Under the pieces are notes generated by a model that ran no database searches, was not told the DNA's origin, and worked only from the letters and a program-made list of their open reading frames with translations. The translations under genes were made by a program, and so were the position numbers. A stretch of 64,000 nucleotides of DNA from Piezodorus guildinii (Eukaryota > Arthropoda > Insecta > Hemiptera > Pentatomidae), in assembly GCA_023052935.1 (NCBI GenBank), contig CM041293.1:174149600-174213599 (forward strand), in the 5' to 3' direction. Shown piece after piece: positions 1-9,892 of the stretch (the stretch's first letter is position 1; each line of letters opens with the position of its first letter).

Positions 1-531
1 ACTGACTCCTCATCACTTATAAAATACTAAAAAGGACTACTAAAAGCATGATCCTACAAGTTTTTAAAGTTTATAATAATGATAATATTTAACTATTTTG
101 ATAAAATAGATATATTTATAACTAGATGGCCACTATCTAAGTAAAACAGTAAAGCAAGCTCACACTCCACTGCCATACTCTCCCTCTGTATATGTATGTA
201 TATACAGTGAAAATGAGAGAAAGGGCTTCGGATTTGTAGATAACAATTTTATCTAATAAATTACTATCGACTTTTATCTGGATTTCAGATTAAATATCAT
301 TAAAAGAATATTTAAATTTAAAGATTAATTATTGATTCTAAACAAAAATTAAAAATACTAAGAATAAGATTTAAATAAAAACCTCACTCTAAAAATTATG
401 CCGTTTTTTTTTTTTACATTCTCTAATCAAAATTCTTGAATTTCTTATAGCCGGGTTTGATTCTATTACTTGAAAATTAAATAACTGCTCTTAAGTTTTC
501 CCTAGCGCTTCTTCCGAGGTACGCTTCAAAC

Positions 532-684
532 ATGGACGCCCAGAACTCATTGCAGGACAAAGAAATCCTCATTGTGAATTTTAAAAATGGGAAAGAGGCC
601 ACGAAGAAGGAATAGCTTATATTATTTGGAGGAGCCGTGCAACAGTTAAACATATTCATGTTCAACAACGATAATATTCAATGA
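532..684 (+). pseudogene. Decayed 51-codon coding segment, copy A
   Basis: A plus-strand frame opens at ATG 532 (MDAQNSLQDKE...) and closes at TGA 682, with one in-frame TAG at 613. Copies at 18333 and 35679 carry the same TAG. The copy at 56992 reads CAG there but has a different stop earlier (TAA at 57043). So the original frame was probably open for about 50 codons and was broken independently in different copies. I do not recognise the protein. The minus strand is also open here (63 codons), but differences between copies change residues in both readings, so neither looks selected now. Confidence 0.4.
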
Positions 685-849
685 TTTCTATATAATAATT
701 AAATATAGATAACTAGATAACTATTATCAACGAAAAATAGTAAAGTATGCCCACATTCTCCCTATATATGTGTATATATACATATACACAAATAAAGACT
801 ATGATACTAGAATCTAACATAAATTAAACACTAAATATGGCAAGCTTAC

Positions 850-946
850 CTTTCTTCCTTTGTAGAGCTGTCCTGAGAAGACTATTCTGGAGCGAAGACT
901 GTCCTGAGAAGAGTGAGTCTAAGAAGGTATCTGTACTTCTTTGTAC
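850..946 (-). other. 97-nt segment bounded by splice signals, copy A
   Basis: On the minus strand, a pyrimidine-rich tract ending TTGGTTTTAG precedes base 946 and a GTAAGC donor follows base 850, giving a 97-nt exon-like segment. All four units keep both signals. In A one frame is open; in B and C a different frame is open; in D neither of those frames is. That suits a non-coding (UTR) exon or a relic better than a coding exon. It could serve as an upstream exon for E1 of the next unit, but this is speculation. Confidence 0.25.
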
Positions 947-1646
947 CTAAAACCAAGGGAAGTGAGGGGGGGTTGAAGAGGGGGGGAGGGTTAGTTTGGG
1001 CCAATGGGAATTCATCCCGTTATCAGACAATTTCCCAGGTAAAAATTTTGGAAAATCAACGAGTTGAAGGAAATCAGTAGGAATATTTTTTATTGATGCT
1101 TATAGTAATTAAATATTGATCATATAAATAGTGTTTATATGTGTATATAAATATATGCAGCCTCCTCAAAAAGGATTCTCATTATAATATTATAACAGTG
1201 CAAACCATTCAGATTTTTTACTAGATCGCCAATCTTCTTATTAGTAAATATAAATAAAAAATCTGGTTCCGACAACACACGACTTTTACTTACCTACATT
1301 TTTAAAATCAATTAAAGAATTTTCAAAAACAGTTAGAGATAAAAATACGTGAAACTCTTAAGGAATTAATTAAATTAAATTTCTATAGAAACATGTGTTT
1401 CATTAAAAAATCTATTATATTATTATCTAAAATAATCAGTTAGTTTTATATTCATTTCATCACTCTCTATTAACTTTTAAAAACTTTTGTATGAGATAAT
1501 ATTTTTTCTAACATCTTAAGCTTTCAAACGGTATATCATACATGTATATTACTGTTCTTATGTTCAAAAACAAAAATATTGCATTAAAAAAAATAATTTT
1601 CCAGTTTTCTCCTTTATTTGTTTTTCAAATTCGCTCAACTTCCATA
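947..1646. other. No gene; G-rich tract then AT-rich dispersed repeat
   Basis: Bases 960-995 are a purine/G-rich tract next to the splice-bounded segment. From about 1260 the sequence resembles modules seen elsewhere in the window (14410-15310, 22020-22260, 26600-26700), including an 'acttagttttat...' stretch and a 'ggtatattatacat...' stretch. No coding frame is supported. Confidence 0.5.
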
Positions 1647-1741
1647 TCCCCATCCCACTCCACCATCCAACAATGTCATCGCGTGGTGGATGTTGTCTCA
1701 TCAGTACTGGAGCGCGGATTGTACTGCACCGGAGCCTTTCT
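1647..1741 (+). pseudogene. Short Jockey-type reverse transcriptase fragment, copy A
   Basis: About 30 codons read STIQQCHRVVDVVSS and then ERGLYCTGAF on the plus strand. The same stretch occurs in the longer Jockey RT remnant at 7564-8553 (minus strand), where it leads into the LDVEQAFDRVWH motif. Here it is cut off on both sides by AT-rich sequence. It is a relic with no function of its own. Confidence 0.75.
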
Positions 1742-2762
1742 CTTAATAGTTATCTTTTAATTGTTACCAAGATTAAGTAATACCAATAATACATTCGTAA
1801 AGAAAGAAATGATTAATAAAGAAAAATTAATCAATAAAGTTTATATTTATTTTGCTAATATCACAGAAACTACTTTTCCAGCTAAGATCAGTATAAAAAA
1901 TTAATTTATAGTAGATTTAATTTGAAAAATAACAGTTATATGGAGTCTTAATAGTTACTGAGATAAGGTATTGCCAATAACAGATTTTATTTTGAAATGA
2001 AGGAGTACTGAGGACTTCTGTATTGGTAAATGTTAAACTTGCTGATATCTAGAAATTTTTGCGGAAAATTTGAAATATTATGCTAACACCAAAATATTGG
2101 CTAAAAGACATTCTGGATCTTAGTTAGGAAGACAGAAATAGAATTTTAAGTTGACCGGCTGGAGCAATAAAATTTTATTAGCGACCCAAACCTAGCAAAT
2201 CCTTTAAAGTTGGTACCTGAATTGTCTGAGTCAGGTAAACGGATTATTGTAGGTCATAACTCTTGTTTATCTTTATGGCGCCGAACTCTCTGAGAAAAAT
2301 CTTAGAAATAATGAAAAAGTCTGTACTGTTCCAAAAATATCATAAATAACTGTTGCTTAACCATTAATTCATAATTTAATATTTAATAACAGCCTAACAT
2401 ATTTTTTTTTCTTAGATTCAAATTATACCTAATTCTTGAAAAAATCTGAGACTAAAAACCTCGGCTTTATAAAATTGGAAGAAGCCCATGGAACAGAAAC
2501 ATTAAAATAGTCAACGAAGATAGATCATAAGAAAATAATAAATTAATATCCACAATAATCAATAAATTTTATTCGTTTTTCGTCACTCTAAAATGCCTCC
2601 TACAACATTGTATCTTAGGTAATAATTTTTCAGAAATATTTAGCCTCCCAACGATATATTACTATTTTTGTTTATAGGAAAAATATTTTGTTTTCTCGTA
2701 GGATGAAACAATCCCCATAATTCTCCGTTATTTTTAATATTTTAATTTTGCCGACGTTTTGA
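1742..2762. other. Unit-specific AT-rich sequence, no gene recognised
   Basis: This stretch is conserved in all four units (19204-20220, 36549-37564, 57669-58340) and includes a less AT-rich patch around 2150-2300. I find no open frame of useful length and no terminal repeats. Bases 2731-2762 are a remnant of one foldback arm, into which the next element seems to have inserted. Confidence 0.5.
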
Positions 2763-3010
2763 GGATGTATAGTCGACTGTTGAAATACGATAACCGATGA
2801 AATGATCGGATGTCAGTTGTTCTTTATGAATATTTTAATTTTTCCGACGTTTTGGCACAGACTTGTAAGCCATCATCAGGGCATTACTGAGCCGTATCAG
2901 GCATAAACCCTTATAAAAGCCGAAACGTCGGCAAAATTAAAATATTCAAAAGAACGACAGAATTCCGATCATTTCATCCTACAATAATTTGAACAGTCGA
3001 CTATACATCC
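2763..3010. mobile_element. Foldback/MITE-like element, copy A
   Basis: The ends are inverted repeats: GGATGTATAGTCGACTGTT at the left and its reverse complement finishing at 3010. Inside are arm sequences shared with the other foldbacks in this window (GCCATCATCAGGGCATTACT on one side, GCCGAAACGTCGG on the other). No target-site duplication is evident. The left arm holds a degenerate hammerhead-like core on the minus strand in which GAAA has become AAAA. Confidence 0.65.
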
Positions 3011-3349
3011 TTAATATAATTTTGTTTTCTCCTTTATTTGGTTGTAAAATTAGTTCAAATTTTATATTTGTCCGGTTGTTATCGATGCAAAGATCCATTA
3101 TTATTAACTAATAAAATTTAAATTACTTAAGAGAAAGAAATTTTAAATATAGATGACTTAAACCCTGTCATATTATATCAAATACAATAAACCTGGCATT
3201 AAATTAAAGCCAATTCAATTTCACATTAATGTAAAGAGTTAAATCAAAATCGTTGGAGCCGTTTTCGAGAAAATCGTAAAACGATACAAAATGCATGGTG
3301 TAAAGTGGCTTTGGACTTATAATTTTGACTAATAACCTGATCGTTTTTG
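3011..3349. other. No gene; dispersed AT-rich repeat module
   Basis: The module includes 'cgttggagccg' and 'aaaatgcatggtgtaaagt', which recur with variation at 4860-4935, 14430-14450, 25060-25090 and 59690-59765. It probably belongs to an old interspersed repeat family of unknown class on the plus strand. Confidence 0.4.
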
Positions 3350-4259
3350 TTTTTTAAATATATTTTTATTAAAATTTACAACTGTATGAAATACAACAAG
3401 TAAATATGCTGATTAATAATAATAAAACATGAAATATAGCTTTTCAGCCATATTTAAAATATTCAAATATAGACATATTATAATATTTAAAAAAAAACCA
3501 AGACCACTTGCCGGGTCTGAACTCGTGTTCTTGGGCATATTAATCCTTAACACCGTTTTGAATGCATCAAGGGTCACCCGTGGAGTAGTGGCTAGCATAA
3601 CAGCCTTCTATGCTTAAGGTCGCAAATTCAAAACCAGATGATGGCCCTATTTTTCTTTTTAGGGAGAAAATATCCTTGGTTATTTCGTCCTTTAAAAGAG
3701 ATTTAAACAATTATGAATTTAGTTGAAAACATAAAAAAGTATTCAATGGTCAGGTCTGAACTCGCGATCTTGTGGATAGAAGGGTGTTATGCTAGCCACT
3801 GCACCACAGATGACTCTTAAATGATTTAAAAAGTGGAACTCGTAAAAGATCCATATCTTAAGTAAACCTGGATAGGCAAAACTTAAGACTTCCGCTGCAC
3901 CGTCTGATTAAGCACAGTAACATAAAATGACGTTAAATGGATCAACAACAACAAGATTTAATACAAATGTTAAGTTCTTGATAGCAAAACCTCATTAAAT
4001 TAACTGTATAAAATGGGTACAAGAAATTATGAAATTGACTGAAAAAATTATGAATTTGACTGAAAAGATGATATGAAGAGAAACTGCCCATTGGCAGCAC
4101 TCTTTAGTAGTGAGTCTGAAGGTCCTGAAGGTCTCGAGGCCATCTTCTTATCAGACGCCTCGGTGGATTATCAGGAATTTAAGAGGATGCAAGGATTGAA
4201 ACTAATAGAGTGTGAGTAGAGTTTTTCATAGAAGGAGTGCTACCTGGTACGTGCCAAAA
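3350..4259 (-). mobile_element. Jockey-type LINE 3' end interrupted by SINEs, copy A
   Basis: On the minus strand, bases 4259-4073 match the last coding stretch of the Jockey remnant at 7687-7850 (ending ...RRWPRDLLV there) with small indels. Bases 3430-3350 match that element's 3' UTR and AATAAA-like tail (ACAGTTGTAAATTT...). The two parts are separated by a cluster of tRNA-like SINEs at 3480-3960, so the LINE was probably there first. Coding capacity is lost. Confidence 0.6.
3480..3960. mobile_element. Cluster of tRNA-derived SINE fragments in both orientations, copy A
   Basis: Three tRNA-like promoter regions are visible. On the plus strand at 3580-3640, GTAGTGGCTAGCATAACAGC is followed by a degenerate B box. 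On the minus strand at 3831-3755, TGGTGCAGTGG fits the A-box consensus TRGYNNARNNG and CGCGAGTTCAGACC serves as B box. A second minus-strand B box (ACGAGTTCAGACC) lies near 3510-3530. The 3' body at 3865-3945 is the same as that of the SINE at 13281-13550. The arrangement suggests one SINE inserted into another in the opposite orientation. Confidence 0.7.
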
Positions 4260-4925
4260 ACTGATCTTAAATATAAAATTTCAGTTTCGTTCGACCTTTC
4301 CTCTTCGTACTAGATTTACGACACACAGGCCTCACACAGAAGAAACTAAAACCGTTCCTTTGAAAGCTGGAATTAAAAAAATGTTCACGATCGCAATACT
4401 TTCCCTTGCTATATATTTCAGAAACAAGGAAGGGAAAGTAAAAAGCATTATTAATAAAACTTTCGTTGAAAATATTAAAATAGTAGCGAGGAGACATTAA
4501 TCACCTAATTCGTCACTTTTCATTACCTACTACAACTTTAATATAACATATTAAATAAGACGACATTTCTTTCTATAGTCTATAGCTTTCCAACGGCATA
4601 TGATACATCTATATTACTTTTTAAGAGAAAAAATAATTTACCTAATCAAATACTTTAGCTCCTTTCACCCTTTAAGTCGGTCATCAAATTCGTTCAACTT
4701 GTATATTTAGCCGTTCCTTATCAATGCTACTGAGATGATATGGTTAATTTTTTGGAATCTACTTATTTTCCTAATTTCTTTTTTTTTCGATATTTAGGTC
4801 CTGTAAGGTATTTCAATCGAAATGAAACCTACATGATATTAATAAACATTAAATTTTACATCGATGTAGCGAGGTTAATAAAAATCATTAGACCCGTTTT
4901 TGACTATATCGTTAAAAGGTGCAAA
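4260..4925 (+). repeat. Dispersed repeat family module, no gene, copy A
   Basis: The module contains 'tttcgttcgacctttcctct', 'acgatcgcaatactttccct' and 'tttcaatcgaaatgaaacct', which recur in the same order and orientation in B (22500-25100), C and D (59080-59760), and more diverged at 14400-15310. It is the uninterrupted version of the site where B and C carry an RTE-like LINE and a mariner. The open frame from 4740 is only partly real: its 3' part, from 4926, belongs to the next LINE. Confidence 0.5.
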
Positions 4926-6326
4926 ATGCAAAGTGTAAATATTGGAACTTGGAATATTAGACCCCTTACAGGCAAAGAATCCGAGATCATCGAAGAGATG
5001 AAGACGTACAGGTTAGACATTCTACGAATCAGTGAAGTACGAAGAAAAGGAGCTGGAGAAGTAGCGATGGACGACGGTCATAGGTTAATATATTCGGGGG
5101 TTGCTCCAGGAAATAGAGCTGCAGAGGCATTATAATGAGGGATGAGCTATTCAAAAGAGTGGAAGAATGGGAGCCAGTGAACTCACGCCTTATTGCAGTC
5201 AATATTAATTTACGCACAGGAAACTGGACGTTAATACAAGTGTATGCTCCGACAAACAATGCAAACATATTGGATAAGGAACAGTTTTATGCAGACCTTA
5301 AGCGTTTAGTGACCAAAAATAAAAATAGTAACAGGAGCATCCTAATTATAGGAGACAATGCGCGGATAGGCAATGACCACACGAGAACGCATGGTGTAAT
5401 GGGTCCACATGGAGGAGAGAGAGTGAAGAATGATAGCGGCCAACGACTGATCGAGTTCTGTGTGGACAATAATATGATTATTGGGAATTCTTATTTTCAT
5501 AACAAGCCAGTGCACAAAATCACCTTCTCAGCAGCGGAACGTAATGCAAATAGCGTCATTGACTATTTTATATACGACCGGGAAATCAGGAGGTTTTTCA
5601 CTGATGTTAAGGTTATCAGAGGAGCAGAAATTGGTAGTGATCATATGCTACTGGTTGCCGATACGAGGATACTTAAGGAGCGCAAGAATAAACCAAAAGC
5701 ATACGCTAGGATTGAGGTAAAAAAGCTTCAGGACCCTCAGATAAGACAGAGGTATGAAGAGGAACTGAAAAGAAAACTTCAGGAATTGGATGCGGATGCT
5801 AGTTTGGATGATGTATGGAAACATTTCAAGGAGAGTATCCTAGAGTCGGCTACATTGGTCTGTGGAGTCAAAAGAATATATACAAAAGGTAAAAGGACTG
5901 CATGGTGGAGCGATGAATTAAAAGCATTGGTTAAGGAAAAGAAGGTAGCCTGGAAAAATTATTACACTGCCAAAACTGCGGAAAAATGGCAGTCATATGT
6001 ATTGGCCAGGAAAATACCAAAGAGGCCGTAAAAACTGCAAAAAGGAAGAATTTGGAGAGAGATTGAACCAAGATCATGGTGAAAATATAAAGCTATTCTG
6101 GAAAAAAATCAAAGCACTGAGAGGCCGAACAGTCAAGGGAATCAGGAATATTAAGAATGAGCTAGGAGAAATGGTCTCTCCAAATACTTTTTCAAAAAGC
6201 CTGGGATGAGAAAAAGATCCCTACAGAATGGGAATATAATGTGATAATTCCCATACATAAAAAAGGCAGCCAGGCTGAATGCTCCAACTACAGACCTATA
6301 TGCCTGTCTCCAGTGGTATACAACTT
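4926..6326 (+). pseudogene. RTE-like LINE fragment: apurinic-type endonuclease and start of RT
   Basis: This is the N-terminal half of a non-LTR retrotransposon polyprotein of the type often annotated CFDP2-like or HmRTE-like. The endonuclease motifs appear in order: GTWNIRPLTGKE near the start, DILRISEVR (metal-binding Glu), QVYAPTN, IIGDNARIG, SVIDYFIY and GSDHMLLVADTR (catalytic SDH). The usual GDFNAR lacks its Phe. Reading needs at least two frame changes (near 5130 and 6030). The fragment stops just after the first RT motif (SNYRPICL) at a sharp junction with BEL sequence. Its left junction is with the dispersed repeat at 'atgcaaagtgtaaa'. No flanking target duplication was found, so a rearrangement probably shaped at least one end. 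Confidence 0.8.
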
Positions 6327-7264
6327 CCCCTCATAGTCAGATTAGTTCAATAAGTCCTTCAGATCTCGTCGAAACTCAAAAGATACTAAAAGATGATCCA
6401 ACTAAGTCAAAAGATGAAATCCTTAGTTTATCAGAAAATTACGTGACAAATGTCCTATTAGGAACCACATGTGCCCGAATTAAGTATTGTCAGGGTTACT
6501 TACATCCTATAGGAATAGTTATAGATAGTGGATCCCAGAGATCTTTCATAACCACCCAGTGTGCAAACCGCCTTGGATTACCCTTAATAAGAAATCCTCA
6601 TAAGATCATCAGCTTTGCAAATTCCCCAATTCGTGATGGAGAACAGCAAACCAAATGTTTTATATGTCCGAGTGGGCTGAATCAACCGCTATTGGAAACC
6701 ACCGCCGTTTTAATATCTTCTATAACGGATACATTACCGACACGCTGCTTATCGCCGAAAATTAAAGATATCTTCAAGAAATATGACTTGGCTGATCCTG
6801 GCTTTCACGAACCAAATCCGATTGATTTCTTGCAGGGAGCGGATCTGTTTCCTCTCATTTTTACCGGCGAAACCATCCTCACCTCTCTTGGGTTTCCTAA
6901 TGGATTAATGACAGTTTTTGGCCTGGTGATTACTGGTCCCATCAGTGACACCTCAACAACAACTCTCTCTTTATTCACAAAGGCCAAGCCTAACTTTGAC
7001 TATCATAATTGCTTACATAATTCACCCTCAAAACTTAGCAAGACAGGGAACGGTCAACTACCATTGCAGATAAATCCCCCTAACGCAAATTGTAGAAACC
7101 ATAATTTAACGTCGCATATTCGCAAAAACGCCTCAGTTCATTCAATCCCTAGGAAAGAATTCGGAAATATCTCCAAATTACATTTCATTTTATCATACAA
7201 TCATCAATTGCCACAGAGGAAATATCGGTCAGAAAAAGAGGTAACCGCATATAAAGGTAAATAA
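6327..7264 (+). pseudogene. BEL/Pao-type pol fragment: aspartic protease region, unit A
   Basis: A frame from about 6330, with its first Met at 6443, encodes VIDSGSQRSFITTQCANRL, the retropepsin-like aspartic protease motif (DSGS) of BEL/Pao polyproteins (DUF1758-like). The following ~200 residues include FLQGADLFPLIF. It ends in TAA after KGK. No reverse transcriptase, RNase H or integrase follows, so the element cannot be autonomous. Unit D holds a near-identical copy at 62860-63685. Confidence 0.8.
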
Positions 7265-7560
7265 TCTTGTACCTATTGGAGAGCGAGGCCTATAGTTGCC
7301 AAGGTGGGCGGCAGGTTGGTAAATAGTTCGCTGTTATAGGAACCAAACAGGTTAAGTGTTGATCTTTTCATTGTGCACTGGAACAAGATCGCTCTATTTG
7401 GAAGTAGTCTCAGAGAAGTCTACAGAATCATTCTTCGCCACATTGGGCCATCTCAGAAGAGAGAAAAATCAAATGAACAAACTCTATAGCTCATCTTCAC
7501 AGTTCTTCATTTATTACTAGATTCATCGCTTAGTTCCAACTATTGATTACTCACAGTCTT
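7265..7560 (+). other. BEL element internal sequence downstream of protease
   Basis: This is near-identical to 63686-64000 of unit D. It links the truncated protease frame to the 3' end of the BEL element (8566-8717), with a Jockey LINE inserted between. I see no coding frame that clearly continues pol. Confidence 0.5.
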
Positions 7561-8565
7561 AAATTTTTTTTTATTGAAATTTACAACTGTACAAAAAATA
7601 AATCAAGTAAATATGCTGTAATGTTATAACACATGGAATGAACGTGAAGAGAAACTGCCCATTGGCAGCACTGTTTGGTAGTGAGTCTAAACAAGAAGGT
7701 CTCTAGGCCATCTTCTTTTCATACGCCTCGGAGGATTATCAGGAATGGAAGAGAAAGCAAGGATTGAAACTAATGGATTTGAGTGGGAGTGAAGTTTTTC
7801 ATGGAAGGTGTGATACCTGGTACGGGCCAAATCAGCAACATATAGAACATTAAGATCATTGTGGATGATTTTATTCGTGACAAAGTAAGGAGCGTTAAGG
7901 ATTTTGCGAAGGATTTTGGATTGTAAGGATTGGATACGGGATGAGTTTGATAATTTAGTAGAGCCCCAAAGCTCTACTCCGTAGGTCCAGATAGGTCTTA
8001 TGATGGTCATGTAAATGAGTCTTTTGTAGTTAAGTGAAAAGTTAGAGCGTCTGTCTAGTAAGTGTTGGAGTAGCCGAAATCTTCGTGCAGTTTCTTGTCT
8101 CTTCAGTCTTGTATGCGGATTCCATGTAAGTCGTTTGTCAAGCAGGAGTCCTAAATATCGGATCTGTTCAACCGGAACAAGCGAAATATCATTAAAGGAC
8201 ACTGTAGGGCAGGATGTCATAGGTTTTCGACGAAGGGTAAAGGTACGAATAGGAACTACTGTGGTTTATTTTGAAGGATCTTTCAGAGAGGTAGGACTGG
8301 ATGATTAGGAAGTATGTAGGATCAAGGAATTTACGGAGTTTGTACAACAGTCCCGGGTGCCAGACTCGGTCAAAGGCCTGTTCAACGTCTAGAAAGGCTC
8401 CAGTGCAGTACAATCCGCGCTCCAATGCAGAAGAGACAACATCCACCACACGGTGACATTGCTGGATGGTGGAGTGGGAAGTTCGGAATCCGAACTGGTG
8501 GTCTGGAATTATGAGATATGATTCTAGGATAGGGTATAGTCGTTTAAGGAGGAAGTCTTAAATTT
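7555..8565 (-). mobile_element. Jockey-type LINE, 5'-truncated, with target-site duplication
   Basis: Read on the minus strand, the element runs from about 8553 to 7567 and ends in AATAAA followed by a run of A. It is flanked by the direct repeat AGTCTTAAATTT at 7555-7566 and 8554-8565, as expected of target-primed reverse transcription. It inserted into the 3' internal region of a BEL element. The window ends (63984-64000) just inside the same insertion in unit D. Confidence 0.85.
7687..8552 (-). pseudogene. Jockey-type reverse transcriptase with internal deletion
   Basis: Two minus-strand frames give RT motifs: first QFGFRTSHSTIQQCHRVV and LDVEQAFDRVWHPGLLYKLR (the catalytic Asp region), then, after a frame change near 8220, IRYLGLLLDKRLTWN and the C-terminal TYGVELWGS and RRWPRDLLV. 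The segment that should hold the second catalytic motif (YADD) is missing between SERSFKI and the 'MTSCPTVSFND' region. The element is therefore enzymatically dead. Confidence 0.85.
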
Positions 8566-8597
8566 AAATTTTATTTCATAAAATTTGGTGGGCGGCA

Positions 8598-8717
8598 TGT
8601 TAAGAATTGAAATAGTCTTATGTTTATATTTCTCCATTTGTAATTTTATTTGTTTTATTTTGTGATTTATTATGTGCAAGCGCTACAGTCAATTGTTTCA
8701 TTTACTTACCCTCAACA
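8598..8717 (+). repeat. BEL LTR with large internal deletion
   Basis: It starts TGTTAAGAATTG right after a purine-rich GGTGGGCGGCA (a plausible polypurine tract) and ends ACCCTCAACA. The full-length versions at 10312-10798 and 27671-28157 are about 487 bp. Here the interior is lost between 'tcaattgttt' and 'catttactta'. It is the 3' LTR of the BEL copy that begins at 6327. Confidence 0.75.
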
Positions 8718-9892
8718 AGTGATTTATTTACCCTAAGTGATAAGGGTTATAAACCCCTAACATTATTTTTCAAGTTCTTAGACAACAAATTTTTTTTATA
8801 ATATTGCATTAAAAAATACCACATACCCTTCTATTACCATCTCCTATATTTCAATAGTCATTTTAGTAATTTAATAATTTTTCATCTCACTCAATAACTT
8901 ATCAATTATCACTTTGTAAGTTATCCCCACCAGAGGTCACTTCTCAGCCAGGTAATAGCAGGGAATAGAGATGGGGTCAAAGCCAGTCTCCTCTTTCTCT
9001 CACAAAATAAGCCTTCCCTCACTCCCTCCACAGTTTTGGGCCATTATTATTGTTTATCCATCAATAGTAGTTATAATCTTTACAATTATCATTTTACTAT
9101 CTCAGTGTAGCTCATCTTTTTCACTCGCACAATGATACATGGCACTCTTGAGTGGGTAAGCCATCCAGTTTGTTTGTGTTAGCTAAAGTTGGGCTAACAA
9201 AAAATATTGTTCATACTACAGCATTAAGAGATTGATATTGTTTGTTAGTGATTCTGTCGTAATTAATTAATGATATATATATATATATATATACAAATTT
9301 TAAGGAATAAATTTTAAAAAATTAATGTTTGGTGTTTTGTTATTTTTATATTCCCTTATCGTTCACAGCGCTCAATGCCTCTTTCACTTATATACCACTT
9401 CCTTACACACTTACAATAAGTTAGTTATTTTTTTCTACACTAGAAATTTCCTATAAATAATTTATATGGCAAAACAAGGTTTTCCCTGGTCAGCTAGTAT
9501 TATATAAATAATTGATTTATATTAGGTATGGTTATCATTTTTGAAACATGCTCTTTGCCTGCCATATTCTAACCTAATTGACAAATATTAACTCTCCTAT
9601 TCAGGGAACTTGTTTCTAGTCTTAGCCAACTTTTGTTATTAAATTATTTTTATTAATTATGAGGCAGGGGTAAAAGGATGTAGCAATTTATAACTGAACC
9701 TTAGGACTACTTAAAACTTTTATAAATGTGAAAATCAACAATTATAACCAATTGAAAGGAAGAAATAAAATAAGAAGACTGGATTAAAAATAAGTACAAA
9801 ATTTATTTTGAAACCATGCATCATAACAAAAGTAAAAAACATAAAAAAATATTATATAACAAATGAATTTAGTCATAACAATATAAAATAAC
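8718..9892. repeat. Module X: sequence 3' of exon E2 (E2 side of the LTR-X-E2 module)
   Basis: It starts at 'accctaagtgataagggtta' after the LTR and runs up to the stop codon of exon E2 at 9893. A shortened copy lies at 12397-12876 and a long copy at 50636-51847; part of it recurs at 44738-45217. It has no coding frame. It holds a small (TA)n run near 9267-9292 and a Helitron-like stretch at 9434-9497. It corresponds to sequence downstream of the E2 exon on the minus strand. Confidence 0.65.
9434..9497 (+). mobile_element. Helitron-like minimal element
   Basis: It begins TCTACACTAG and ends with a hairpin-like stretch (GGCAAAACAAGGTTTTCC) followed after a few bases by CAGCTAG|T. That resembles the TC start, 3' hairpin and CTAG end of Helitrons. 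In the copy at 44761-44823 the hairpin is perfect (GGCAAA...TTTGCC). At 64 bp it is very short, and the base before TC is T rather than A, so the call is tentative. Confidence 0.3.

Larger units (their letters stand above)
1..4925. repeat. Left block of the array unit, copy A
   Basis: This stretch is collinear with blocks starting near 17803, 35147 and 56458. The first 22 bases match the right end of the foldback elements at 17637-17815 and 56174-56477, so the window opens inside such an element. Copy A is closest to copy D: both lack the RTE-like and mariner insertions that B and C carry. Bases 23-531 are AT-rich with no recognisable gene; a short TATG/TATA-rich stretch lies near 190-207. 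Confidence 0.8.

Noticed and set aside
477..668. 63-codon minus-strand ORF (also 18278, 35624) as a gene
   Set aside because: Differences between copies alter residues freely. The plus strand has the better case for former coding, because the D copy shows a distinct set of stops over a longer frame.
1542..1760. 72-codon frame as a gene
   Set aside because: Its first part is AT-rich repeat and its last part is the Jockey RT fragment.
4237..4500. 87-codon plus and 76-codon minus frames
   Set aside because: Both fall in a dispersed repeat whose other copies have indels and stops in these frames.
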